Shown: positions 25,732-35,533, counted from the first letter of the stretch. The stretch: 64,000 nucleotides of DNA from G963677325 sp963677325 (GCA_963677325.2 CAXXGM010000008.1:124001-188000), one strand, 5' to 3'. The notes: generated by a model from the sequence alone, not told the origin. Made by a program: numbers and translations.

Positions 25732-26428
25732 ATTGATTTTCTTGATTTATTTCATTCAGCCTGAATCCAATTCCCCTAATTGTTTCCAAAAAATCTTCCG
25801 TCGTGTGACAGGATAGTTTTTTCCGAAGGTTTTTAATGTGGACATCAATAAAATTCGAATTATAATCCATTCCCAATGCATCACCCCAAATGCTTTCAAC
25901 CAATTGGAAACGGGAAACGACTTTATTTTTGTTCAACATCAGAAAGATCAGGATGTCATATTCTTTTCGGGTCAGTCGGATAAGCCCTTCACCGCAGGTT
26001 ACATTTCGTGTAAAAAGATCCAATTCGATATTTTCAGCTCTGAGGATATTCCCGGATATATTGTTTTTCCTTCTAATGACAGTCAGAATTCTTGTTTTTA
26101 ACTCCAGTAAAGAAAAAGGTTTCGGCAGGTAATCATCGGCTCCCCTATTCAGGCCATCTATCCGGTCCTCTGTTGTACTTTGGGCCGAGAGAATAATCAC
26201 TGCAAGATTATTTCTGAGTGCGAGCATTTTTTCCATCAGGTCCAATCCTTCGTAATCAGGAAGTTTTGAATCAAGCAAAATCAAGTTGAATATTTGGGAA
26301 TGTATGTACTCAAGGGCGCTTTTCCCTGTATGTGCCTCCTTGCATTTAAACCCTTGTTTTTGTAAAAACCTGTTGATTTCTCTTGCTAATAAAATTTCAT
26401 TCTCAATGATTAAAATCCTCATTATCAA
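25730..26428 (-). CDS. OmpR-family response regulator 2
   Basis: 232 aa, closely similar to RR1 through receiver and winged-helix domains (GADDYLPKPFSLLELK, EYDILIFLMLNKNKVVSRF, YNSNFIDVHIKNLRKKLS). The phospho-acceptor Asp is in LLDSKLPDYEGL and the Lys in YLPKPFS. The acidic pocket reads IENE where RR1 has VEDE, so one of the two metal-binding acids is Asn, which may alter phosphorylation. It is divergent from small gene 3 (169-bp spacer). The pair RR1/RR2 is a local duplication, and RR2 may be an auxiliary regulator sharing the same kinase. Confidence 0.94.
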   Translation of the reverse strand: MIMRILIIENEILLAREINRFLQKQGFKCKEAHTGKSALEYIHSQIFNLILLDSKLPDYEGLDLMEKMLALRNNLAVIILSAQSTTEDRIDGLNRGADDYLPKPFSLLELKTRILTVIRRKNNISGNILRAENIELDLFTRNVTCGEGLIRLTRKEYDILIFLMLNKNKVVSRFQLVESIWGDALGMDYNSNFIDVHIKNLRKKLSCHTTEDFLETIRGIGFRLNEINQENQ

Positions 26429-26520
26429 TTTTTAAAATAAAATGGAAGGTTCTCGGACAGGACCTGTCGTCGGGGGTTTATACGTTAAAAATTACTTAAA
26501 GTACACAGAGAGAGTTAAAT

Positions 26521-26537
26521 CTTCATGGAAACTTCAT
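26521..26537 (+). promoter_or_regulatory. 11-bp-period direct repeat upstream of small gene 3
   Basis: CTTCATGGAAACTTCAT contains CTTCAT twice with an 11-bp period, the same hexamer and spacing as at 25397-25413. It lies in the divergent spacer between RR2 and small gene 3. Confidence 0.6.
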
Positions 26538-26597
26538 CACGATCACGTAAATTGATTCGATAGTGGAAATTAGAATTGCAAACAAAAAAGAACAAAT

Positions 26598-27077
26598 ATG
26601 AGAAAATTGATAATTGCATTGAGTTTAGCAATGACCATGGGAATGGTCGTGGCAAATGCCCGGAACAATTTCACTTACCAGAACCGGTCATCTTTCGGCT
26701 CACAGAGTAAATCTTCTTATTATAACCAGTCAGCTGATACTACTCAGCATAAAGGAACCTATAAAAAAGGAACTTCAAAAGCTGACAAATCGACTACTGA
26801 TAAAAAATCATCCTATTATAAATCTGAAAGTGATACTTCCCATTCCAGGAGTATGGATAAAGACAGTAATAATTTGCATAAAAAGAGCAGTAAAGACTAC
26901 AAAGGAAGTTCTAAATCCAGCCAATCTGGTGTAGAAGGCAACAGCAACTTTAAATCTCAAAGTGATACAACAAAGAACCGAAGCCGTATTCACGATCTGT
27001 ACAAAGAGGATTTAAAAAATCAGATCAAGGATCCGGATAACCTAAACAGTAATGATTATAATGATGATATGAGGTAG
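26598..27077 (+). CDS. Small secreted Ser/Lys-rich protein 3
   Basis: 159 aa. Signal peptide MRKLIIALSLAMTMGMVVANA, followed by a polar, disordered-looking chain rich in Ser, Lys, Asn and Asp with repeated pieces such as SADTTQHKGTYKKG, SESDTSHSRS and SQSDTTKNRS. The DT-T/S motif is shared with protein 1. A strong terminator at 27108 follows. No conserved domain is seen. Divergent from RR2; with the shared promoter repeat it is a likely target of the two-component system. Confidence 0.7.
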   Translation: MRKLIIALSLAMTMGMVVANARNNFTYQNRSSFGSQSKSSYYNQSADTTQHKGTYKKGTSKADKSTTDKKSSYYKSESDTSHSRSMDKDSNNLHKKSSKDYKGSSKSSQSGVEGNSNFKSQSDTTKNRSRIHDLYKEDLKNQIKDPDNLNSNDYNDDMR

Positions 27078-27642
27078 TCTGATTTTGTTTTTTTAGGTTT
27101 AAGGTTACCGCAGGAGGGAGACTTCCTGCGGTTTTTTGGGGGAAATAACCATGAAGTTAAAGAGAACAAAGGGAATCAAAATAATTCCCATTAAACTGAA
27201 ACTTGTATTAAAAGTTGAACAACACTTGTACAGGTTTCCGAGAATCATTCATCGATATAATTTTTACACTCAACCTTTATGGGGTGGGTTTTTTTGTTTG
27301 GACATGAGTGCCATAAGTTTTACCGATGGCTGTTCAGTTTAACCGCTTTTACGTGTTGCATCAGAGAAAGTAGGAAGTAGGAAAGTAGGGAAATAATATG
27401 TTAATAATATTTCCAAATAGTGTTGAAACAGTAAGATTATCAAGGTGGTAAACGTAGCAAGGGTAACAAAGATAACACAGCTATTGCTGTTTTGCTCGAG
27501 GGAAGGCTGTTGCCAAGATATCGCGGCTACGCCCGCTTTCCCTCTTTTGATCCAGAAAAAAATATTGCAGTTGCGCCGCTTCCAATCTTCCCGATGGTTT
27601 CGTCTTGTCTTTCTTAAATCTTACATTTCTGACGGCTGATAA
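27078..27642. other. Intergenic region after small gene 3, no gene seen
   Basis: About 565 bp. It starts with a strong terminator, then holds AT-rich sequence without a defensible ORF up to the 3' end of metG on the opposite strand. A few apparent ORFs have no family likeness. Confidence 0.5.
27108..27137 (+). terminator. Rho-independent terminator after small gene 3
   Basis: CCGCAGGA, eight-base loop, TCCTGCGG, then six Ts: a perfect 8-bp GC-rich stem. Confidence 0.9.
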
Positions 27643-29676
27643 TTATTTCACCTCCGAACCATTGTTTATTTTCATTTCAGGTGAAACAAAGACCAAGGTT
27701 CCTTCTTCATTTTCTGCCATTAAAATCATTCCCTGGGACTCAATTCCTTTGAGCATTTTGGGAGCGAGGTTCACCAGCATGGTTACCTGTTTCCCAATTA
27801 TCTTTTCAGGTTCAAAGTATTCGGCTATTCCTGAAACGACCGTTCTGGTATCAATTCCCGTTTCGATGGTCAACTTCAGCAGTTTCTTTGTTTTGGCTAC
27901 TTTTTCAGCTGTGACTATTGTTCCAATCCGAATATCCATCTTTGCAAAATCATCGTATTCAATGTTGGACTTTGCCGGTTTCACAGGAGCGGATTCCATT
28001 TCATTGGCTTTTTTAGTTTCCAAAAGTTTATTAACCTGTCTGGCTATTTCCTCATCTTCAATTTTTGCAAAGAGAAGTTCGGGTTTGGCCACTTTATGAC
28101 CCGTCTCCAACAGATCCGGCCTGCCTAATTGGCTCCAGACAAGCTTTTCAATATTTAGAAGACCGCGGAGCTTTTCCATGGAATGCGGCAAGAATGGGTC
28201 AAGGACGATGGTAAGATTGGCTGCAATTTGCAAAGAGATATTGATGATTGATTTTACCTTTTCAGGATCAGATTTTATCAACTTCCAGGGCTCCATATCG
28301 GCCAGGTACTTATTTCCCAGTCTGGCCATATCCATTGCAATCTTCAGGGCCTCGCGGAAGCGGAAATTCTCGATAGACTTTTCCGTCTCTGACTTCAGAT
28401 TAATTAATTCAGCAAGAACATTATTATCATATTCGGAAAGATTTTCAGCCGGTGGAATTATTCCGTGATAATAATTTTGTGTCAGTACAAGAGCCCTGTT
28501 TACAAAATTTCCAAGGATTGCTACCAATTCATTATTATTCCGGGCCTGAAAATCATTCCAGGTAAAATCATTATCTTTTGTTTCGGGAGCATTAGCAGTC
28601 AGAACGTACCTGAGCACATCTTGTTTACCCGGGAAATCTTCCAAATACTCATGCAGCCAGACTGCCCAGTTCCTGGATGTTGAAATTTTATCTCCCTCAA
28701 GATTCAGGAATTCATTGGCCGGTACATTATCGGGTAATATGTATGAACCTTCAGCTTTCAGGATGGCCGGAAAAATGATGCAATGAAAAACAATGTTGTC
28801 TTTCCCGATAAAATGAATCATCCGGGTGTCATTATCTTTCCACCATTTGGTCCAATCATCGGTGAGCTCCTTGGTTGCAGAGATATAACCTATTGGTGCA
28901 TCAAACCAAACATAGAGGACTTTCCCTTCAGCTCCTTCAACCGGTACTGGGATACCCCAATCCAGATCACGGGTTACAGCCCTTGGATTGAGTCCGCCGT
29001 CCAACCATGATTTGCATTGGCCGTAAACATTGGATTTCCATTCTTTGTGATTCTCGAGAATCCATTCCCTAAGCCAGGGTTCGTATTGGTCAAGAGGCAA
29101 AAACCAATGTTTGGTTTTCTTCAAAACAGGTTTATTCCCGCTCAGTACAGATTTCGGATGGATGAGGTCAATCGCATTCAATGAACTTCCGCAGCTTTCG
29201 CATTGGTCACCATAAGCCTTTTCATAATTACACTTGGGACAGGTGCCTGTGATGTAACGATCGGCCAGAAACTGGTTTGCTTCCTCATCAAAGAACTGTT
29301 CGGAAGATTGCTCAATAAATTTTCCTTTCTCATAGAGCGTTCTGAAAATTTCAGAAGCCGTTTCATGGTGCATTTTAGAACTGGTACGGGAATAAATGTC
29401 AAAAGATATACCAAATTCAGCAAATGAATCTTTGATAATTTTATGATATTTATCGACCACATCCTGGGGAGTAATACCTTCTTTTTTTGCTTTGAGGGTA
29501 ATTGGGACACCATGTTCATCGGAGCCCCCGATAAAAATTACTTCCTTCTCTTTCAACCGAAGATAACGTGCATAAATATCGGCAGGAACATAAACTCCCG
29601 CCAGATGACCAATGTGGACAGGCCCATTTGCATAAGGCAAAGCGGAAGTAATGAGTGTTCGTTTAAAATTATTCAT
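27643..29676 (-). CDS. metG: Methionyl-tRNA synthetase
   Basis: 677 aa. Charges tRNA-Met. HIGH-type motif PYANGPVHIGHLAG at 15-28, zinc knuckle cysteines in GTCPKCNYEKAYGDQCESCG near 143-162, and a KMSKS-like KISTSRNWAVW near 330. The C-terminal 110 residues carry an EMAP-II/Arc1-type tRNA-binding domain (MDIRIGTIVTAEKVAKTKKL), so this is the long form. Fully intact. A Bacteroidota -7 element is seen upstream. Confidence 0.97.
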   Translation of the reverse strand: MNNFKRTLITSALPYANGPVHIGHLAGVYVPADIYARYLRLKEKEVIFIGGSDEHGVPITLKAKKEGITPQDVVDKYHKIIKDSFAEFGISFDIYSRTSSKMHHETASEIFRTLYEKGKFIEQSSEQFFDEEANQFLADRYITGTCPKCNYEKAYGDQCESCGSSLNAIDLIHPKSVLSGNKPVLKKTKHWFLPLDQYEPWLREWILENHKEWKSNVYGQCKSWLDGGLNPRAVTRDLDWGIPVPVEGAEGKVLYVWFDAPIGYISATKELTDDWTKWWKDNDTRMIHFIGKDNIVFHCIIFPAILKAEGSYILPDNVPANEFLNLEGDKISTSRNWAVWLHEYLEDFPGKQDVLRYVLTANAPETKDNDFTWNDFQARNNNELVAILGNFVNRALVLTQNYYHGIIPPAENLSEYDNNVLAELINLKSETEKSIENFRFREALKIAMDMARLGNKYLADMEPWKLIKSDPEKVKSIINISLQIAANLTIVLDPFLPHSMEKLRGLLNIEKLVWSQLGRPDLLETGHKVAKPELLFAKIEDEEIARQVNKLLETKKANEMESAPVKPAKSNIEYDDFAKMDIRIGTIVTAEKVAKTKKLLKLTIETGIDTRTVVSGIAEYFEPEKIIGKQVTMLVNLAPKMLKGIESQGMILMAENEEGTLVFVSPEMKINNGSEVK

Positions 29677-29994
29677 TGAATATATTATATCTTTACTGTG
29701 TAATTTTTTCCGGTTACAAAGATAAATAATTAAGCGATTGAGTTAGGTGTGATTACTAATTTCACGAATTGAGGGACGGATTCCATGAATGCACTAAATG
29801 ATTTGATGATGTGCTGATGTGGAGACGAGAGAAAAATTAGTTATGAAAGATGAGTTATGGGATTGGTAAGGCTTTATCCTTGATTTTGAATCATAATTGT
29901 CCGGTTAAAATTTTAGCAGATTAAGGTATCGCAACTGCGATTTTTATTATTAATTCTTTTGATAATAACTAATTAAATAAACTAATCTTTCCTA
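29677..29994. other. Divergent promoter region metG / ATPase
   Basis: 318 bp between two divergent genes. It contains the metG -7 box and short stretches such as GATTTGATGATGTGCTGATG at 29798-29817, one of the dispersed repeat words. No gene seen. Confidence 0.5.
29717..29724 (-). promoter_or_regulatory. Bacteroidota -7 element before metG
   Basis: On the minus strand this reads TATCTTTG, an exact TAnnTTTG match, about 40 nt before the metG ATG. Confidence 0.5.
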
Positions 29995-32568
29995 ATGGCT
30001 TCAAATTTTAATTTTAGAAGAGATAGAATAATAGGACTTTCCCAGGAAGAGGTCAATAGCAGACTTAAATCTGAGGGTTACAATGAATTACCTTCCTCCA
30101 AACCTAAAAATATTTTCGCGTTAGCTTTTGAGGTCATCAAAGAGCCAATGTTTTTGTTATTGGTGGCTTGCGGATCATTGTACCTGATTCTTGGGGACCT
30201 TCAGGAAGGCCTTATGTTGCTGGGCTTCGTCTTTGTGATCATGGGGATTGAATTTTATCAGGAAAAAAAAACGGAAAAGGCATTAGATGCCTTGAAAGAT
30301 ATGGCCAGTCCACGGGCGCTTGTTATTCGTGAAGGGGTGGAAAAACGTATTCCAGGAAGAGAAGTTGTGAAAGGTGATGTTGTTGTACTTCAGGAAGGGG
30401 ACCGTGTTCCGGCAGATGCTCTTGTCTTGTATTCAGTGAATCTAAGTGCCGATGAATCTTTACTTACCGGTGAACCTGTCCCGGTAAGAAAATCGGAATG
30501 GAATGAAGGGGGTCAAGAGAATCCGGTGGATCCGGGAGGGGATGATTTACCCTATGTCTATTCCGGTTCCATGATTGTTCAGGGAAATGGAATCGTCAGG
30601 GTCGTGGGAACCGGTACAAATACTGAACTCGGGAAAATTGGCAAAGCTATCGAGAGTGTCGTCGAGGAACCTACGAAGCTTAAAACAGAAATGGGCTCGC
30701 TGGTAAAAAAGCTTGCATTCATTGGAGTGGGACTCTGTTTGTTTGTCATTGTATTGTATACATATACCAGGGGAGATCTGATGAAAGGATTTCTTGCCGG
30801 GATCACGCTTGCAATGGCTATGCTTCCTGAAGAATTTCCTGTGGTCCTCACTGTTTTTCTCGCTCTTGGAGCCTGGCGTATCTCAAAGAGGAATGTTCTG
30901 ACCAGAAAATCATCAGCAGTGGAAACTCTTGGTTCGGCTACTGTGCTATGTACCGACAAAACCGGAACTTTGACTCAGAATAAAATGACCGTAGTCAGAC
31001 TCTTCAATGGCCTTGATTTCATTGATGTAAAAGGCAAATCTTTTTTCCCGGAAGAATTTCATGAAATAATTGAATATGGAATTTTATCCAGCCAGGCTAA
31101 TCCATTCGATCCAATGGAAAAGGCCATAGCTGTAATAGGGGAGAACTATCTGAAGGACACAGAACATATCCATAATGATTGGGAGATGATCAAGGAGTAC
31201 CCGCTGTCAAAAGAATTGCTGGCCATGTCGAGGGTCTTTGAAAATGAAACAGATCATACACAAACGATAGCGGCAAAAGGAGCCCCGGAAGCAATTTTTG
31301 AACTTTGTCATTTACCGGGAAAGCGACAGGAAGAACTTTCTCAGGCGATAGAATCATTTGCTTCGAACGGATTACGCGTGTTGGGAGTTGCAAAGGGTTC
31401 CGGCGGAATAAAGGTATTGCCCGAAATCCAGCATGATTTGAATTTTGAATTTGTAGGGCTGATCGGTTTTTCTGATCCCATACGCGAAAATATTCCACAG
31501 GCAATAAATGAATGTTACAAAGCCGGAATACGGGTTATCATGATCACCGGCGATTATCCGGTGACGGCGGTCAATATTGCCAAAGAAATTGGTCTTAATA
31601 ATTTTGCTTCCGTAATTACAGGTCCTGAATTACAAAAGATGACAGAACAGGAACTTGCCGAAAGAATTAAATCGGTCAATGTTTTTGCAAGAGTTATTCC
31701 GGAACAGAAACTTAAGATCGTCAATGCTCTTAAACGAAATAATGAAATAGTGGCCATGACCGGTGATGGGGTGAATGACGCTCCGGCGCTTAAATCGGCT
31801 CATATTGGCGTAGCCATGGGTGAGAAGGGAACAGATGTCGCGCGAGAAGCTTCATCTTTAGTGCTGATGGATGATAATTTTGCTTCTATTGTCGGCTCAG
31901 TCAGAATGGGGCGACGCATTTTTGATAATCTTCAGAAGGCGTTGGGTTACATCTTTGCTATTCACGTACCGATAGCAGGATTGTCTTTGATACCCGTTTT
32001 CTTTGCCGATTTTCCCCTTATTTTATGGCCGGTTCATATTGTTTTTATGGAATTGATCATCGATCCGGCCTGTTCCATTGTATTTGAGGCAGAAAAGGAA
32101 GAAAAGAATGTAATGAATCGTCCGCCCAGAGATATCAATGAACCTTTTTTTGGTATGAATAAAATATTGCTGAGTTGTATGCAGGGATTAGGCATCCTGG
32201 CTATTGTTTTTTCAGTATATCTTTTTTGTCTTAAACATGGTTACAATGAAGGTGAAGTACGAGCCCTGTCATTTACTACCCTGATCGCTTCCAATATTGC
32301 TGTCATTTTAGCCAACAGATCCTGGAGTCGTAATATTTTTCAGATTCTTGCAGTCCCGAATTCCACGGTTAAATGGGTCGCAGGGGGAGCAATTTTTTTC
32401 CTGATTCTTACGCTCAAAGTTCCTTTTTTACTGGGATTATTCCAATTTGAAAAAATTTCTCTGAATGAAGCCATTATATGTATTGCTGCCGGTTTTTTAA
32501 GTATCGCATGGTTTGAGATCTATAAAATTATTAAGCATCCCCGGAATATTTATTTTGCAAGGAAATAA
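29995..32568 (+). CDS. Cation-translocating P-type ATPase (P2-like)
   Basis: 857 aa. Actuator motif SADESLLTGEPVPVRKS near residue 155, TM4 motif MLPEEFPVVLTVFLALGAW near 280, phosphorylation motif CTDKTGTLTQNKM near 320, and hinge TGDGVNDAPAL near 588. Ten membrane helices fit, with the N-terminal cation-ATPase domain (SQEEVNSRLKSEGYNELP) characteristic of P2A/P2B pumps. TM4 has PEEFP where classical calcium pumps have PEGLP, so the transported ion (Ca2+ or another cation) is uncertain. Not linked to any obvious metal gene nearby. Confidence 0.92.
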   Translation: MASNFNFRRDRIIGLSQEEVNSRLKSEGYNELPSSKPKNIFALAFEVIKEPMFLLLVACGSLYLILGDLQEGLMLLGFVFVIMGIEFYQEKKTEKALDALKDMASPRALVIREGVEKRIPGREVVKGDVVVLQEGDRVPADALVLYSVNLSADESLLTGEPVPVRKSEWNEGGQENPVDPGGDDLPYVYSGSMIVQGNGIVRVVGTGTNTELGKIGKAIESVVEEPTKLKTEMGSLVKKLAFIGVGLCLFVIVLYTYTRGDLMKGFLAGITLAMAMLPEEFPVVLTVFLALGAWRISKRNVLTRKSSAVETLGSATVLCTDKTGTLTQNKMTVVRLFNGLDFIDVKGKSFFPEEFHEIIEYGILSSQANPFDPMEKAIAVIGENYLKDTEHIHNDWEMIKEYPLSKELLAMSRVFENETDHTQTIAAKGAPEAIFELCHLPGKRQEELSQAIESFASNGLRVLGVAKGSGGIKVLPEIQHDLNFEFVGLIGFSDPIRENIPQAINECYKAGIRVIMITGDYPVTAVNIAKEIGLNNFASVITGPELQKMTEQELAERIKSVNVFARVIPEQKLKIVNALKRNNEIVAMTGDGVNDAPALKSAHIGVAMGEKGTDVAREASSLVLMDDNFASIVGSVRMGRRIFDNLQKALGYIFAIHVPIAGLSLIPVFFADFPLILWPVHIVFMELIIDPACSIVFEAEKEEKNVMNRPPRDINEPFFGMNKILLSCMQGLGILAIVFSVYLFCLKHGYNEGEVRALSFTTLIASNIAVILANRSWSRNIFQILAVPNSTVKWVAGGAIFFLILTLKVPFLLGLFQFEKISLNEAIICIAAGFLSIAWFEIYKIIKHPRNIYFARK

Positions 32569-32653
32569 TTTCGTAAAAAAATCTTATTTTGTAAAGCCTA
32601 AGAAAATGTTAGCCTTTTATCTAATTCAAATTAATTAATTTAATATTCAACCT

Positions 32654-33976
32654 ATGAAAGAAAAGCAAAATGGATGGTCAAGAAGACAGTTTTTAAATGC
32701 CTCGGCAATCGGAATGGCCGGCATTGCCATTATTCCTGGACTAAACTCCTGCAGTTCCCCAAAAGCTCAAGATACGGATATCAAACTGGGATTTATTGGA
32801 TTGGGCCAGCAGGCTATGTACCTTCTGAATAGTTTTATTAACATACCGGGAGTGAAGGTTCTTGCCGGTTGTGATGTTTATGGAATAAAGAGGAAACGAT
32901 TTGAAAAACGCGTAAATGATTTCTATGCCAAAGCGCAAAAAGAAATCAAGGTGGATACCTATGAAAAATATCAGGATGTTCTGTCCCGGAAAGATATTGA
33001 TGCCGTAATCATTGCTGTACCTGATTTCTCTCATGCGATGATAGCAATTGCTGCCTGTAAGGCAGGGAAAGACGTTTACCTGGAAAAACCAATGACTTTC
33101 ACCATTTATGAAGGTCAGCAGTTAAGGAAAACGGTGCGCGAAACAGGCCGGATACTTGGTATAGGCAGTCAGCAACGCTCTGATCCGAATTTCCAGCATG
33201 CAGTCCAACTCGTTCAATCGGGCGCTCTTGGGAAAATAACTAAAGTCAATGCTTACGTGGGTGCTCCTCCCAAACCATATGACCTGCCTGAAGAACCACT
33301 GCCCGCTGATCTCAACTGGGATTTCTGGTTAGGCCCTCTTCCAGCACCGATTCATTATAATAGTCAGTTAGATCCTCCGATTTCTCTTGATCCGGAAGAA
33401 GATGAAAAATTCTGGGGTGGATGGCGCTGGTACAAGGAAATGGGCGGCGGCTTCACTACAGACTGGGGAGCGCATATGTTTGATATCGCTCAATGGGGGC
33501 TGGGTATGGATAAGAACGGTCCTGTTGAAATTTCTCCCATTGGTGACGGATCTGAGTTCATGACTTTCAAATACGAAAACGGAGTAGTGATGACTTCCGA
33601 ACCTTTTAACGATAAACTTACCAAGGGAGTCAAATTTATTGGCGAAAACGGCTGGATTGAAGTAGCGCGCGGTTATTTCAATGCCTCCGATCAAAAGTTC
33701 TTTGCTGAAAAGAAAGAAAATCCGGATGGACCTTATGAAACAAAAGTTCCACACCAGGTTAATTTTATCGAATCTCTGCGTAAACGTGTAGACCCTGTTG
33801 TCCCTGTTGAAATCGGCCACAGCAGCTGCACAGTTTGTACTTTGGGCAATATCGCCTGCGATTTGAAACGTACCATTAAATGGGATCCAAAGACCGAAAC
33901 TTTTGTTGATGATACAGATGGCGCAGCGAAGAACCATATGCATTATCAATATCGTGCCGGTTATACTTTAGGTTAA
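32654..33976 (+). CDS. Exported Gfo/Idh/MocA-family oxidoreductase
   Basis: 440 aa. The N-terminus SRRQFLNASAIGMAGIAIIP then GLNSCSS combines a twin-arginine export signal with a lipobox, so it is probably folded with cofactor, sent through Tat and lipidated. The Rossmann part starts KLGFIGLGQQAMYL; EKPMTFT near residue 143 is the Gfo/Idh Lys-Pro site. The substrate is likely a sugar or cyclitol, but none is shown by context. Upstream is the P-type ATPase gene on the same strand; a bidirectional terminator lies beyond it. Confidence 0.9.
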   Translation: MKEKQNGWSRRQFLNASAIGMAGIAIIPGLNSCSSPKAQDTDIKLGFIGLGQQAMYLLNSFINIPGVKVLAGCDVYGIKRKRFEKRVNDFYAKAQKEIKVDTYEKYQDVLSRKDIDAVIIAVPDFSHAMIAIAACKAGKDVYLEKPMTFTIYEGQQLRKTVRETGRILGIGSQQRSDPNFQHAVQLVQSGALGKITKVNAYVGAPPKPYDLPEEPLPADLNWDFWLGPLPAPIHYNSQLDPPISLDPEEDEKFWGGWRWYKEMGGGFTTDWGAHMFDIAQWGLGMDKNGPVEISPIGDGSEFMTFKYENGVVMTSEPFNDKLTKGVKFIGENGWIEVARGYFNASDQKFFAEKKENPDGPYETKVPHQVNFIESLRKRVDPVVPVEIGHSSCTVCTLGNIACDLKRTIKWDPKTETFVDDTDGAAKNHMHYQYRAGYTLG

Positions 33977-34277
33977 GTAATAGGAATAAAATAATATCGT
34001 ATGAGGCTTATAGTCTATTGGTGTTTAGGCTAAAGGTAAAAGGGGAATGTTATGATCCTTCAGCCTGGAGTCTAAACTCCTTCAGTATAAAAATACGACA
34101 TTATATTCTTGACATTACTTAATACAATTGACAAGTAATTAAAAAGCCCCATCCTATTGGAATGGGGCTTTTTAATTGAAAGGTTTCAAAGTTTCAGGAA
34201 CTGCTACTTTTGAATATTAAGACATTTGGATTACGGAACTCCTTAGGCCTGCAGTCTTAAGCCTAAACAGCTACAGT
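33977..34277. other. Convergent intergenic region with a terminator
   Basis: 301 bp between the oxidoreductase and pheS, which converge. Apart from the terminator at 34141 it holds AT-rich text with short repeated words (GTCTAA, TTAGGC). No gene seen. Confidence 0.5.
34141..34173. terminator. Bidirectional terminator
   Basis: AAAAAGCCCCAT, nine-base loop, ATGGGGCTTTTT: a 12-bp stem with A- and T-tracts serving both convergent genes. Confidence 0.88.
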
Positions 34278-35297
34278 CTAATAAGCTGACTGGAACTGCT
34301 GAAGAAATCTTACATCATTTTCGAAATAAAGTCTTAAGTCATTGATGCCATATTTAAGCATGGCAATACGTTCAATCCCAAGACCAAATGCAAAACCGGT
34401 GTACTTATTCTCATCTATTCCCAGAGATTCAAATACCCGTGGATCTACCATACCGCAACCCAATATCTCTAACCAACCCGTGTGTTTGCATACATTGCAC
34501 CCTTTTCCTCCGCAAATAGAGCAGGATACATCAACTTCAGCAGAAGGTTCGGTGAATGGGAAATAAGAGGGCCTCATCCTGATCTCTGTCTTTTCGCCAA
34601 AAAATTCCTTCGCAAAATATTGCAGCGTCTGCTTCAGATCAGCAAAAGAAACATTTTCATCAATATAAAGGCCTTCAATCTGATGAAACATGCAATGGGC
34701 CCTGTAGGAAATTGCTTCATTTCTGAATACTCTCCCGGGGGTTATCGTCCGGATCGGTGGTTTCATGGTCTCCATGTCATGAACCTGTACGGATGAGGTA
34801 TGCGTTCTTAAGAGCACATCAGGATCACGCTGGATAAAGAACGTATCCTGCATATCCCTTGCCGGATGTTCTTCGGGAAAGTTCAATGCTCCAAAGACAT
34901 GCCAGTCATCTTCTATTTCCGGTCCCTCAGAAACCACGAATCCCAATCTTTTAAAGATATCGAGAATTTCATTTTTTACCAGAGTAATCGGATGCCTGGT
35001 GCCTAATTTCATGGATTCTCCGGGAAGAGTCAGGTCTACACCCGAAATTTCACTCTTCTGTTCCTGAAGACTCTCTTTCAAGGAATTAATCTTATCAAGA
35101 GCGAAATTCTTCAGATTATTCAAAGCCTGTCCTACTTCCCTTTTCTGGTCGGCAGGTACATTCCTGAATTCATCGAGTAATTTAGATATTTCGCCTTTTT
35201 TACTTAGATACTTTATACGGAGTGCTTCAGCCTCATCCGTTGAATTGGCTGTAATTCCTTCTATTTCTTTATTTAACTCCCTGATTCGTTCTAACAT
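34278..35297 (-). CDS. pheS: Phenylalanyl-tRNA synthetase alpha subunit
   Basis: 339 aa. N-terminal coiled coil (about 1-85), then the class II core with HPITLVKNEILDIFKRLGF, TFFIQRDPDVLLRTHTSSVQ (motif 2 region) and the motif 3 segment GFAFGLGIERIAMLKYGI near 310. A CSICGGKGCNVCKHTGW cysteine cluster is present. Catalyses Phe-tRNA formation together with PheT, which is not in this window. Convergent with the Gfo/Idh gene. Confidence 0.97.
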   Translation of the reverse strand: MLERIRELNKEIEGITANSTDEAEALRIKYLSKKGEISKLLDEFRNVPADQKREVGQALNNLKNFALDKINSLKESLQEQKSEISGVDLTLPGESMKLGTRHPITLVKNEILDIFKRLGFVVSEGPEIEDDWHVFGALNFPEEHPARDMQDTFFIQRDPDVLLRTHTSSVQVHDMETMKPPIRTITPGRVFRNEAISYRAHCMFHQIEGLYIDENVSFADLKQTLQYFAKEFFGEKTEIRMRPSYFPFTEPSAEVDVSCSICGGKGCNVCKHTGWLEILGCGMVDPRVFESLGIDENKYTGFAFGLGIERIAMLKYGINDLRLYFENDVRFLQQFQSAY

Positions 35298-35417
35298 TTC
35301 ATGATAATTTTAGGACGTAAAATTATAAAAAACCTTCTACTAAGGTAAAGATGGTCTTCTGATTTCTTTTTACTTCCTATTATATTACTTTAAATTAATC
35401 CTGACTGACGGTTCTTT

Positions 35418-35478
35418 CTACTAAGGTCAATAAGGTTTGATAACGATAGGTTCTTCAAAACCTAATTGACCTTAGCAG
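35418..35478. repeat. Palindromic intergenic repeat, family copy 1
   Basis: Left arm CTACTAAGGTCAATAAGGTT (35418-35437) pairs with the right arm at 35455-35478, which reads CTGCTAAGGTCAATTAGGTT on the other strand. The loop includes GATAACGATAGGTTC. A partly deleted copy is at 42126-42180, where CTACTGAGGTCAATAAGGTT can be read on the minus strand. Such dispersed hairpins suggest a REP-like or non-autonomous element family. Confidence 0.7.
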
Positions 35479-35533
35479 AAAACATACAAACAAATAGTTC
35501 TCATTCGCACGTTTTTATATCGCAGAAGTCTGT

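Noticed and set aside
27445..27639. 64-aa ORF after small gene 3
   Set aside because: No signal peptide, family features or SD; it lies in a spacer downstream of a terminator.
33368..33949. 193-aa minus-strand ORF within the Gfo/Idh gene
   Set aside because: Antisense shadow of a gene with clear motifs.
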